This document shows, piece by piece, positions 9,714 to 18,144 of a stretch of 40,836 nucleotides of DNA. A program made the position numbers and the translations under genes. This DNA is from Verrucomicrobiota bacterium (GTDB taxonomy: Bacteria > Verrucomicrobiota > Verrucomicrobiia > Limisphaerales > JADLHS01). Position 1 is the first letter of the stretch; each line of letters begins with the position of its first letter. The DNA lies in contig JANXWY010000319.1 in assembly GCA_025350905.1 (NCBI GenBank), positions 1 through 40,836 on the forward strand, written 5' to 3'. Under the pieces are notes generated by a model. That model did no database searches. It was given only the letters and a program-made list of their open reading frames with translations, and was not told the origin of the DNA.

Positions 9714-11062
9714 GCCACGCTGCCTCGAACCTCCCCGCCCCGCCGTTGCGGCACGAAACCACCGCGGGCAATTACTTCGTCGCGAACTACCCGCCCTTCG
9801 CGTTTTGGAAACCCGAATATGTTTCCGAATTCGAAGCCGCGCTCAAGCGCCCGCCCTCGACCCTCGACCCTCGACCCTCGCCGTCGTTTGGCCAATACGT
9901 TCACATTCCGTTCTGCCGGAAGCGCTGCCATTTCTGCTATTTCAAGGTCTACACGGACAAGGATTCGTCCGAGGTGCGTGGCTACCTGGATGCGTTGCTC
10001 GCGGAGTTGGCCGTTTATGCGGGCCAGCCGGCGATCGGCGGGCGCAAGCCGAAGTTTGTTTATTTCGGCGGGGGCACGCCCAGTTATCTTTCGCCCGATC
10101 AGTTGAAGTTTCTCACCGACGGTATGAAGCACCTGCTGCCGTGGGACGAAGTCGAGGAAGTCACCTTCGAGGCCGAGCCGGGCACGCTCACGGACCACAA
10201 GCTGAAGGCGATCCGCGATCTCGGCGTTACGCGCCTGAGCCTCGGCATCGAACACTTCGACGATCACATCCTGGAGATCAACGGCCGGGCGCATCGCTCC
10301 AAGGAGATCGCCCGCGCCTACGCCTACGCCCGTGAAATTGGCTTTCCGCAGATCAACATCGATCTTATCGCCGGCATGGTCGAAGAGACGGAAGACAAAT
10401 GGCGCGAAACGGTGGCCAAGGCCGTGGCGTTGCAGCCCGATTCAGTGACGATTTATCAGATGGAAGTGCCGTTCAATACGGGCATCTATCAGCAGATGAA
10501 GGCCGGCGGCAAACTCGTCGCGCCGGTGGCGGATTGGGAAACGAAACGTGCCTGGGTGGACTACGCCTATCGCGCTTTCGAGCAGGTCGGCTACACCGTC
10601 ACCAGCGGCACCACCGTGGTGCGCGATCCGGCGCGGGTTAAGTTCGTCTACCGGGAAGGCTTGTTTTCCGGCGCGGATATTCTATCCATTGGCGTGGCCA
10701 GCTTTGGCCATCTCAACGGCATGCATTATCAGAATCACCACGAGTTCCAGCCGTACGTGGATGCGGTGACGGCGGGCAAGTTGCCGGTCTATCGCGCCCT
10801 CACGCCATCGGCCGAGGAGCGCTACATTCGCGAATTCATGTTGGGCCTCAAGCTGGGCAGCGTGAGTGCCCGCCACTACGCGGAAAAATTTGGCGCGGAC
10901 CCGCGCGTTCAGTTCGCCGCCCCGCTCGCCACCTTGAAGGGTTGGGGTTTCCTCAGCAACGGCGGCGACCGGATCGGCGTCACCCGCGCCGGCTTGCTCC
11001 AAATTGACCGCCTGCTGCACGAGTTTTTCAAACCAGAACATCAAACCGGACGTTATGCCTGA
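9710..11062 (+). CDS. Radical SAM protein of the coproporphyrinogen III oxidase-like / HemW family
   Basis: YVHIPFCRKRCHFCYFKVYT (CxxxCxxC), VYFGGGTPSYLSPDQL, INIDLIAGMVEET. Confidence 0.88.
   Translation: MSHAASNLPAPPLRHETTAGNYFVANYPPFAFWKPEYVSEFEAALKRPPSTLDPRPSPSFGQYVHIPFCRKRCHFCYFKVYTDKDSSEVRGYLDALLAELAVYAGQPAIGGRKPKFVYFGGGTPSYLSPDQLKFLTDGMKHLLPWDEVEEVTFEAEPGTLTDHKLKAIRDLGVTRLSLGIEHFDDHILEINGRAHRSKEIARAYAYAREIGFPQINIDLIAGMVEETEDKWRETVAKAVALQPDSVTIYQMEVPFNTGIYQQMKAGGKLVAPVADWETKRAWVDYAYRAFEQVGYTVTSGTTVVRDPARVKFVYREGLFSGADILSIGVASFGHLNGMHYQNHHEFQPYVDAVTAGKLPVYRALTPSAEERYIREFMLGLKLGSVSARHYAEKFGADPRVQFAAPLATLKGWGFLSNGGDRIGVTRAGLLQIDRLLHEFFKPEHQTGRYA
9854..9880 (+). repeat. 7-bp tandem repeat (CCCTCGA, about 3.9 copies) inside the radical SAM CDS
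   Basis: CCCTCGACCCTCGACCCTCGACCCTCG; encodes the PPSTLDPRPSPS linker just before the core domain. Confidence 0.85.
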
Positions 11063-11585
11063 CGCCTGCACCTTTCCGCTGTCCGAATTCTATGCGCACG
11101 CCAAACTGCCGCTGCCCCGCATCGAACTGATCGCCGGGGACGCCGTGCCCGCGCCCTACCAAGCGCTGCTGGTACATCCCCACGACATGACCCCGACGTT
11201 GGAAGCCTTTTACCAGTCGGACATCCATCTCGAAATCGTAAGCCAGCAACGCCGCGGGGATTTTTATTTCCGCGAAGTGGTGCTCCGGCTGAACCGCGAC
11301 GAGCAACCGGTGGAATTCGGCGCGAACAAGCTGTACGTCGGGCGTTTCCCCGAAGAGGTACAGGAACTGATTCTGGCGGAGGAAATCCCGCTGGGGCGTA
11401 TTCTGGCGGACTGTGGGGTGAAACATCGCACGGAGATCCGGGGGTTTCTGCGCGTGGAATCCGACGCCTTGATTTCTGAGAAGTTTGAACTCACCGCACC
11501 AGCGGTGCTGTACGGTCGTAAGGCCTTGATCTCGGACCTGCAAGGCCGTCCGCTCTCGGAGGTCGTTGAAATCCTCCCGCCGTAG
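11055..11585 (+). CDS. Chorismate pyruvate-lyase (UbiC/DUF98)-like protein
   Basis: HDMTPTLEAFYQSDIHLEIV...FYFREVVLRLNRDEQPVEFGANKLYVGRFPEEVQELILAEEIPLGRILAD; overlaps previous gene by 8 bp. Confidence 0.6.
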   Translation: MPDACTFPLSEFYAHAKLPLPRIELIAGDAVPAPYQALLVHPHDMTPTLEAFYQSDIHLEIVSQQRRGDFYFREVVLRLNRDEQPVEFGANKLYVGRFPEEVQELILAEEIPLGRILADCGVKHRTEIRGFLRVESDALISEKFELTAPAVLYGRKALISDLQGRPLSEVVEILPP

Positions 11586-11756
11586 TTTTCACGTTTCACC
11601 CCGCACGATGGCTGGCGCTCAAGCTGACGGTTGCCTCACGGGTTAAGCGTAAGCGTGAGTTTACAATTACGACCAAGGCAGCAATTCCGAGTGGCCGCGG
11701 TGCGCGGCCTCTGTTAGCTTCCCGCCAGCAAATAATTCAACACCCGAGGAACGAAT

Positions 11757-12029
11757 ATGCCACAGGCCATCATGGATCCCGGCGAGGTCCGCCGGTTTGC
11801 CGAAGAATTGAAGCGGTTCAATGTCGAGACACAAAACCGACTGTCGCTCCTGCAGGCGCGCTTCTCGGCCTTGGGCGACACCTGGCAGGACCAGGAACAC
11901 GCCAAGTTCTCCGAGGAATTTCGGGACACCATGAAGGTATTGAAGAAATTCATCGAGTCGTCCAACCTGCACACGCCCTTCCTGCTCCGGAAAGCCCAGC
12001 GCATCGAGGAATATTTGGATCAACATTGA
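11757..12029 (+). CDS. WXG100-family-like small helical protein (type VII secretion-type substrate)
   Basis: 90 aa, two predicted helices around a TWQDQEHAKFSEEF turn, W in the WxG-like position; no signal peptide; upstream of EssC-like ATPase. Confidence 0.75.
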   Translation: MPQAIMDPGEVRRFAEELKRFNVETQNRLSLLQARFSALGDTWQDQEHAKFSEEFRDTMKVLKKFIESSNLHTPFLLRKAQRIEEYLDQH

Positions 12030-12044
12030 GTCCCACGCATGAGC

Positions 12045-12177
12045 CAAAACACCCAACGCCCAACACCAAATACCAACGCGCCAAGCGCGGTTCCAGTGCG
12101 GCGCTCCGTTTGGCCCACTTGGAAGTTTGAAGCTTGGTGTTTCTTTGGAATTTGGATTTTGGGGCTTGGAGTTTTTT
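12045..12177. repeat. Intergenic imperfect inverted repeat with A/C-only left arm and G/T-rich right arm
   Basis: Left AAAACACCCAACGCCCAACACCAAATACCAAC, right CTTGGAAGTTTGAAGCTTGGTGTTTCTTTGGAATTTGGATTTTGGGGCTTGGAGTTTTTT. Confidence 0.75.
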
Positions 12178-12180
12178 AAC

Positions 12181-12726
12181 ATGCCTGAACGCGCCCGGGT
12201 CACTTCGCTCGAAGCCATCGAAGGCTTCCGGGCGAAACTCATCATCTACCGCGACAAGGCCGGGCGAGTGCTCGACGAGGTGAGCGACGACGTGATCCGC
12301 GCCCGGGTCTGGCTGGAATCCGAGCGCCCCGCCCATTGGCAGAATAAAATCCGCCGCCTCACGCGCGAACTGGAGCAGCGCCAGCAGGAACTGTTCAGCG
12401 CCCAGCTCTCCGGCCTGCGCGACTCCTCGTACGCCCAGCAGGCTGCGGTGCAGAAGGCCCGCCGCGCGATTCGCGAAGCCGAGGACAAGCTCAAAACGAC
12501 GCAGCAGTGGCATCGGCAGTATGATCAGCGGGTGGAACCATTGGGGCGCCAGGTGGAAAAGCTTCGGCACTCGCTGGGTCATGATCTCGGCCAGGCCGTG
12601 GCATGGTTGAATGAAATGACCAAAACGCTCGGGGAGTATGCCGAGATAACGTCCGGCCCGGCGCCGACTGCTGGCGAACGCGCGGGGGAAAATCCGCCGT
12701 CGCCGGAAGGAGCCGCCGCCCCATGA
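12181..12726 (+). CDS. Coiled-coil protein of T7SS-like cluster
   Basis: 181 aa, heptad-rich: VWLESERPAHWQNKIRRLTRELEQRQQELFSAQLSGLRDSSYAQQAAVQKARRAIREAEDKLKTTQQWHRQYDQRVEPL. Track start 12127 lies in the repeat; ATG 12181 preferred. Confidence 0.75.
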   Translation: MPERARVTSLEAIEGFRAKLIIYRDKAGRVLDEVSDDVIRARVWLESERPAHWQNKIRRLTRELEQRQQELFSAQLSGLRDSSYAQQAAVQKARRAIREAEDKLKTTQQWHRQYDQRVEPLGRQVEKLRHSLGHDLGQAVAWLNEMTKTLGEYAEITSGPAPTAGERAGENPPSPEGAAAP

Positions 12727-12929
12727 GCGCGAGTCAGAACCGCCTGGTGGGCCTGACCAAAGAACTCGCCGCCGAATGGGCCAACACCAAACAATCCTGG
12801 AGTGACGCGAAGAGCCGGGAGTTTGAACACCGATTTCTGGACGAACTTTTCACCGGGGTCAACCAGGCGGTTACCAATATTGAATCCCTTGAACGCATCC
12901 TCAACAAAATCCGCGCCGACTGTGAATAA
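12723..12929 (+). CDS. Second small WXG100-like helical protein
   Basis: 68 aa, LAAEWANTKQSWSDAKSREFEHRFLDELF; 4-bp overlap with upstream gene and overlap with downstream GTG start. Confidence 0.7.
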   Translation: MSASQNRLVGLTKELAAEWANTKQSWSDAKSREFEHRFLDELFTGVNQAVTNIESLERILNKIRADCE

Positions 12930-15900
12930 GCTGCCGGGCGCCGGCGAGACGGTGACCTTACTGGATCGCTTGCGGCAGGGCATGCGCGAGGCCGTGCAGC
13001 GGGCCGATGAGTTGGAGCGCGATTTCAACGCGCGCTCGCACAAACTCCGCACCCAGTTCGAACAGGCCCGAGCCGATCAACGGGCGCGCGGGACCTTGGA
13101 AGGCGAAGCGGCGAATGCGTCTGCGACCGGAAAGCTGGAGCGGGTCGACGCTGCCTATGCCGCCCGCAAGACGCGGATCGCGCGGGCGGCGGAGGGGGCC
13201 CGCAAACAGCGCCTGGCGGAAATCGAAGCGGAAGAAGGCAAGCACACCCTCGAAAACCAGGACGGACTTTTCGAGGCGAAACGCGTTTACGAAGCCGGCA
13301 CGCAGCAGCTTCAATCCAACCATACTTTGTTCACCGACCAACTCGCCAACGAACGCACCGCGCTCGAACAGCTTGAGGTCCGCGCCCGCGCCACCCTGGC
13401 CGGCTACCGCTCGCTCGCGCGACGGATCACGAATCCACCCAACGCGGCACCGCCCGACCTCTCGCGGCCCGAGAGCCAGCTCCTGGAATCGCTGCGCGCG
13501 CATCGCGACCAGGCCAGCAACGCCCTGACGCGCTGCAATCCGTTCGGGCTATCGCTGTTGTTCCGCATCTTCCGGCTCTGGGTTTGCCTGCCATTGATTC
13601 TGCTCGCGCCGTTTGCGTTCGTGTCGGCGGCCAGGCGATTTGATTTTCCCGCCGTGCCGACAAACGTTTGGGCCCTGGTGGGCGCGGGTCTGGCGGTGGT
13701 TTTGAGCCTCTACTATTTCGGCCGGCGACTTGCCGCCCCTCACGCCCAGACCGCCGCCATGGCGCTCCATTCCGCCCGGTTCCTCGCGGAGGCCTGTGCG
13801 CAAAAGGCCGAAGCAAATTTCCGCGCGGAATCCGCACGCCTTCAGTCAGTCCACGCCAGCACGACGCAAAATCTCAACGACCACTGGAAACAGGTGCGCG
13901 CCGAAGCCCGGATCCTGCGCAGCGGCTGGATCGACCGCCTCACCGATCAGTCGCGCAAGCTCATTCTCGCGAACGAGGAACGGCAGCGGTTATGGCTCAA
14001 AACCATCAACGAGCAGCAGGCGGAACTGAATGCGCGGCGACAAGCACAAACCACCACCGTGGCGGAACAACTCGAAGCCGGCTGCAATGAAAGCCTCGCC
14101 CGGCTCAGCGCCACGCGGGCGGCGGGCCGCCAAGCGATCGAAGCGGAATGGCAGCAAGTGGTGTTGCCAATTTACGCGACCCTTCAAAGCGCCGCGGCCA
14201 CCGCAGATGAAATTTTTCCGCCCTGGCGCGCCGAGTTGTGGCGGAATTTCCGGTTGCCGGATGCATTTGCCGCGGGCGCTAAGTTCGCCATGCTCGCGGT
14301 GGATTTGGAAAAATTCGACGAGGTGTCGTTGGCCGGCAAGGGCTTCCCGCTCCCGGGACCGCTGTCCTTCCTCACGCCGCTGTCGCTTCAGGTGCCGGGC
14401 GCGGCGTCAGTTTTGTTCGAGACGAAAAGCTCCGGGCACGAGCAAATCATCGGCGCGTTGAACAACCTCATTTTGCGCCTGCTGACCAGCGCGCCACCGG
14501 GCCGGCTGGCATTTACAATTTTTGATCCGGTCGGCCTCGGCCAGAACTTTGCCGGCCTCATGCACCTGGCCGATTTCGAGGAACGGCTCATCAACAGCCG
14601 TATCTGGACCCAGACCGCGCAATTCGAGCAGCGGCTGGCCGACCTGAACGAACATATCGAGAAGGTCACGCAAATGTATCTGCGCAACGAATACGAAACG
14701 CTTGCGGAATACAACGCCCAGGCCGGGCGCATGGCGGAGAAATATCAGTTCCTGGTCATCGCGGACTTTCCGTCGAACTTCAGCGACCTGGCGGTGAAAC
14801 GTCTGCAAAGCATTGCGGCGAGTGGTCCTCGTTGCGGCGTGCATCTGCTCATCCATTGGGATCAACGCAAGGCGACCCCGGTGGAGTTCGTGCCGGAAGA
14901 GTTGCGGAAAAATTCCATTTGTATCGTGCCCAAGGGTGATGGTTTTGCCCTGGCCGGTTGTCCAGCGGCTGAACCGCTCCTCGCCCGGGCTGCGGCCACC
15001 CTCTCCGCTCCTTCGGAAGGAGAGGAGAGGGCTGGGAGAGGAGTGGTTCCGGGCATCAATACCTGGAACGGCGTCAAACTCTTGCTCGACGCGCCACCGG
15101 ACGCGGAGCTTGCCACGCAATTGCTCCAGCAAATCGGCAAGGACAGCACCGATTCGTATCGCGTGGAAATGCCGTTCGCCGAAGTCGCGCCCGATGATGC
15201 CGATTTGTGGACCCGGGAAACGACGAGCGAACTGCGGGTGGCGGTGGGACGCACCGGCGCGACGAAGTTGCAATATCTCGCCCTCGGCCAGGGCACACGG
15301 CAGCACGGTTTGATCGCGGGCAAGACCGGCTCCGGCAAGTCCACGCTGTTCCACGTCATCATCACCAACCTCGCCCTCTGGTGCAGCCCGGAGCAGGTCG
15401 AGTTTTATCTCGTGGATTTCAAGAAGGGCGTCGAGTTCAAATGCTACGCCACCCACAAACTGCCGCACGCGCGGGTCATCGCCATCGAGAGCGATCGCGA
15501 GTTCGGTCTGAGCGTGTTGCAGCGGATTGACGATGAACTGAAACGGCGCGGCGACTTGTTTCGTAAACTCGGCGCGCAGGACCTTGCGGGCTACCAACGC
15601 GCCGGCGGCACCGAGCCGATTCCGCGCACCTTGCTGTTGATTGACGAGTTTCAGGAATTGTTCGTGGAGGACGACCGCGTTTCGCAGGGCGCGGCGTTGT
15701 TGCTCGACCGCATTGTGCGGCAGGGTCGCGCGTTCGGCATCCACGTTTTGCTCGGCTCGCAAACGCTGGGCGGCGCCTACTCGCTGGCCCGCGCGACCAT
15801 CGGGCAGATGGTGGTCCGCATCGCGCTCCAGTGCAATGAGGCCGACGCCTACCTCATCATGAATGAGGACAATCCCGCGCCGCGCCTGCTCTCGCGTCCG

Positions 15901-16965
15901 GGCGAGGCGATTTACAACGACGAAGGCGGTGCGCTGCAGGGCAACAGTCCGTTCCAAGTCGTGTGGCTGCCGGATGAAGTGCGCGAGACATGGCTGGCCA
16001 AGGTGAGCGCGTTCGCGGAGCGCCGAGCCCCGTCTCGGCCCGTTTCTGACAAAGCTTCCCAACGTGCCGAAACGGTGCTCGGCGCTCCAATGCGCGAACC
16101 GATTATTTTCGAAGGTAACGCCCCCGCCAACGTGCGCGACAATGCTTTGCTCCGAACCCTGCTCGTAGCGAAATCAATGCAGCCTACCGCTTCGCCGCAC
16201 ATCTGGCTTGGTGCGCCGAACTCAATCAAAGGCCCGACCGAGGCGGTCTTTCGCCGGCAAAGCGGCAATCATTTGCTCCTCGTCGGTCAACGCGAGGAAG
16301 CGGCGTTGGGCATGTTGGGCGTGGCGCTGGTTTCCCTGGCCGCGCAGCATTCGAAAGCCAGCGCGCGATTCTTCGTGTTTGATTGCAGCGCACCAGATTC
16401 CCCGGAGGCAAAGTTCCTGGAACGCGCGGTGCAGACGGTGCCGCAGGCGATCCAACTGGTTCGCGCCGGCGACGTGGATGCAGTGATGACTGGGCTCGCC
16501 GTCGAGCAACAACTGCGTACCGACGATCCCGGTGCGGTCACACCGGAAACCTATTTGCTCATTCACGGGTTGCAACGGAACAAAAAGCTGCGCTTCGACG
16601 AGGAGATGAGCTTCTCGCTCGATGCTGGTGCGGGCGGAAATCCGGGACTACAACTGAACAAACTGATCTGTGAAGGCGCGAGCCTCGGTTTCCACGTCAT
16701 CGCCGATTGCGACACGTACAACAATGTGATGCGTTTCCTGAGCCGCAAGGCGCTGAGTGAATTTGAAATGCGGGTGGTGTTCCAGATGAGCGCGAACGAT
16801 TCGGCGAGCCTGATTGATTCGCCCCAGGCCAACAACCTGGGCCTGCATCGCGCCATTTTGTTCAACGGTCAGGAAGGCTGGCTGGAAACCTTCCGGCCGT
16901 ATGCGCTGCCGGATGAAGGCTGGCTGGCGGAGGCAGGGCAAGGGTTAGCCCGATTACACGGTTAA
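12922..16965 (+). CDS. FtsK/SpoIIIE-domain, EssC/EccC-like membrane ATPase with three ATPase-like modules
   Basis: GTG 12922 start overlapping upstream stop (track start 12802 is internal to upstream gene); N-terminal coiled coil, two TM segments (LPLILLAPFAFVSAA, VWALVGAGLAVVLSLYYFG), Walker A GKTGSGKST, Walker B TLLLIDEF, flanked by modules lacking a canonical P-loop. Confidence 0.88.
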   Translation: MNKLPGAGETVTLLDRLRQGMREAVQRADELERDFNARSHKLRTQFEQARADQRARGTLEGEAANASATGKLERVDAAYAARKTRIARAAEGARKQRLAEIEAEEGKHTLENQDGLFEAKRVYEAGTQQLQSNHTLFTDQLANERTALEQLEVRARATLAGYRSLARRITNPPNAAPPDLSRPESQLLESLRAHRDQASNALTRCNPFGLSLLFRIFRLWVCLPLILLAPFAFVSAARRFDFPAVPTNVWALVGAGLAVVLSLYYFGRRLAAPHAQTAAMALHSARFLAEACAQKAEANFRAESARLQSVHASTTQNLNDHWKQVRAEARILRSGWIDRLTDQSRKLILANEERQRLWLKTINEQQAELNARRQAQTTTVAEQLEAGCNESLARLSATRAAGRQAIEAEWQQVVLPIYATLQSAAATADEIFPPWRAELWRNFRLPDAFAAGAKFAMLAVDLEKFDEVSLAGKGFPLPGPLSFLTPLSLQVPGAASVLFETKSSGHEQIIGALNNLILRLLTSAPPGRLAFTIFDPVGLGQNFAGLMHLADFEERLINSRIWTQTAQFEQRLADLNEHIEKVTQMYLRNEYETLAEYNAQAGRMAEKYQFLVIADFPSNFSDLAVKRLQSIAASGPRCGVHLLIHWDQRKATPVEFVPEELRKNSICIVPKGDGFALAGCPAAEPLLARAAATLSAPSEGEERAGRGVVPGINTWNGVKLLLDAPPDAELATQLLQQIGKDSTDSYRVEMPFAEVAPDDADLWTRETTSELRVAVGRTGATKLQYLALGQGTRQHGLIAGKTGSGKSTLFHVIITNLALWCSPEQVEFYLVDFKKGVEFKCYATHKLPHARVIAIESDREFGLSVLQRIDDELKRRGDLFRKLGAQDLAGYQRAGGTEPIPRTLLLIDEFQELFVEDDRVSQGAALLLDRIVRQGRAFGIHVLLGSQTLGGAYSLARATIGQMVVRIALQCNEADAYLIMNEDNPAPRLLSRPGEAIYNDEGGALQGNSPFQVVWLPDEVRETWLAKVSAFAERRAPSRPVSDKASQRAETVLGAPMREPIIFEGNAPANVRDNALLRTLLVAKSMQPTASPHIWLGAPNSIKGPTEAVFRRQSGNHLLLVGQREEAALGMLGVALVSLAAQHSKASARFFVFDCSAPDSPEAKFLERAVQTVPQAIQLVRAGDVDAVMTGLAVEQQLRTDDPGAVTPETYLLIHGLQRNKKLRFDEEMSFSLDAGAGGNPGLQLNKLICEGASLGFHVIADCDTYNNVMRFLSRKALSEFEMRVVFQMSANDSASLIDSPQANNLGLHRAILFNGQEGWLETFRPYALPDEGWLAEAGQGLARLHG
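14972..15048 (+). repeat. Palindromic repeat copy B, in-frame within the FtsK/EssC-like CDS
   Basis: Outer arms AACCGCTCCTCGCCC/GGGAGAGGAGTGGTT; inner hairpin CCCTCTCCGCTCCTTCGGAAGGAGAGGAGAGGG (14999-15031); encodes ..RAAATLSAPSEGEERAGRGV. Confidence 0.8.
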
Positions 16966-17074
16966 CTCCGGTTCGGGATGTGTTTATATGCTGCAGCCGC
17001 CGGAGACATGGGCGATGCCGCGCTTCGTCTCCTACCAAGCAGATGGTTTTCAACGACCTGCCGGCTAAAGCCAG

Positions 17075-17659
17075 TCACAACCACTTCTTGAGCCGTTCCC
17101 GCAAGATTTGGCGCGCTCGATAGCAGCGCGATTCCACCGCCTTGGGCGTCGCCTTCAGAATACGTGCCGCTTCCGCCATGCTCTGTTCTTCCCATTCGCA
17201 GAGAACGATCGCTTCGCGCAAGTCGGCGGGCAACTGGTCCACGGCCGCGCGGACGGCGGCGTTGCGCTCGGCCGCCAGCAACTGTTCTGGGGGCGCGGCT
17301 TCGGGGGAAGCCAAGGTGCCGGACAGGGATTGTTCCGCGGCACCGGTTTCCGCGTCGAGCGAAACGTTTGGGTGACGGGTGCGCCAGCGGATTTGATTGC
17401 GGGCGAGATTGGCGGCGATCGTGAACAGCCAGGCCGAGAACTTTTCCGCGGGCCGGAAAGTTTCGCGCGCGCGAAAGACGCGAACAAAAGTCTCCTGCGC
17501 CAGATCGTTCGCATCGTCTTCGTTGTTCAACATCCGGCAAAGGAAATGAAACACGGCCGGCGCGTGCCGATGCATCAGTTCGTTGAGCGCCGCGTCCTGA
17601 CCAGCGGCCAAGCGTTGCATAGCCGCCCGGTCGCTCGCGTCGGCTTCAGTGGTGTCCAT
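17075..17659 (-). CDS. ECF-type RNA polymerase sigma factor (CnrH-like position)
   Basis: ALNELMHRHAPAVFHFLCRMLNNEDDANDLAQETFVRVFRARETFRPAEKFSAWLFTIAANLARNQIR and region 4 LPADLREAIVLCEWEEQSMAEAARILKATPKAVESRCYRAR. Confidence 0.92.
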   Translation of the reverse strand: MDTTEADASDRAAMQRLAAGQDAALNELMHRHAPAVFHFLCRMLNNEDDANDLAQETFVRVFRARETFRPAEKFSAWLFTIAANLARNQIRWRTRHPNVSLDAETGAAEQSLSGTLASPEAAPPEQLLAAERNAAVRAAVDQLPADLREAIVLCEWEEQSMAEAARILKATPKAVESRCYRARQILRERLKKWL

Positions 17660-18140
17660 GGGTCTGGTCCGCTGCGTTCGACATGGATTGTTCGATCTGT
17701 TCGTGGAAACCGAGGGTGAGGCGTTGCATCTCCGCGAGGTAGCGGCGGCCTTGCGCGGCTGGCATGGCCTGGCTGACTTCGACAAAGTGCCCGAGCATCT
17801 GCCGCTGACACTGCACCCGGAGGGCGGCGAGTTCGGTCAATTTTTGTCCGGCCTCGGCGGTGACATTGGTGGCCCCGGCAAGCGCCGCTTCGAGTTCGTG
17901 TTTCTTGACGGCCATTTGCTGGCACAATTCACCACACTTGGGCAGGTAGCCGTCGTGCAGTTCGCGGATGCGCGTCAGCTCGGTGGCGCTCAGCTGAAAC
18001 TCCTGACGAAGCCAGGCCAGGTCATCCGTCGAACTAGCGATGTGTTTTGCGCAAAGTCGCTGGGCGAGAACGTAGGAGGTGGCGAACACCGCAACTCCGG
18101 CGACCAGCAGCAACAGCACGATGAAGGGCGAACGTTTCAT
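17646..18140 (-). CDS. Periplasmic heavy-metal sensor-like (CnrX/Spy-like) membrane-anchored protein
   Basis: N-terminal TM then helical WLRQEFQLSATELTRIRELHDGYLPKCGELCQQMAVKKHELEAAL; Cys-rich helix and QTHGHH C-terminus. Confidence 0.75.
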   Translation of the reverse strand: MKRSPFIVLLLLVAGVAVFATSYVLAQRLCAKHIASSTDDLAWLRQEFQLSATELTRIRELHDGYLPKCGELCQQMAVKKHELEAALAGATNVTAEAGQKLTELAALRVQCQRQMLGHFVEVSQAMPAAQGRRYLAEMQRLTLGFHEQIEQSMSNAADQTHGHH

Positions 18141-18144
18141 CGCG

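Noticed and set aside
11757-12929. Toxin-antitoxin or phage structural module interpretation of the small helical genes
   Set aside because: Linkage to a large membrane FtsK/EssC-like ATPase and the WXG-like turn fit type VII secretion better; no phage genes nearby.
14407-16062. 551-aa minus-strand ORF
   Set aside because: Antisense shadow of the FtsK/EssC-like gene in high-GC DNA; Arg/His/Gly-rich translation without domains.
17030-17080. CCTGCCGGCTAAAGCCA versus CGTGCCGGCTAAAACCA (18928-18944) as a REP-like pair
   Set aside because: Only about 16 nt of similarity without consistent flanking structure; may be a fragment but not supportable here.
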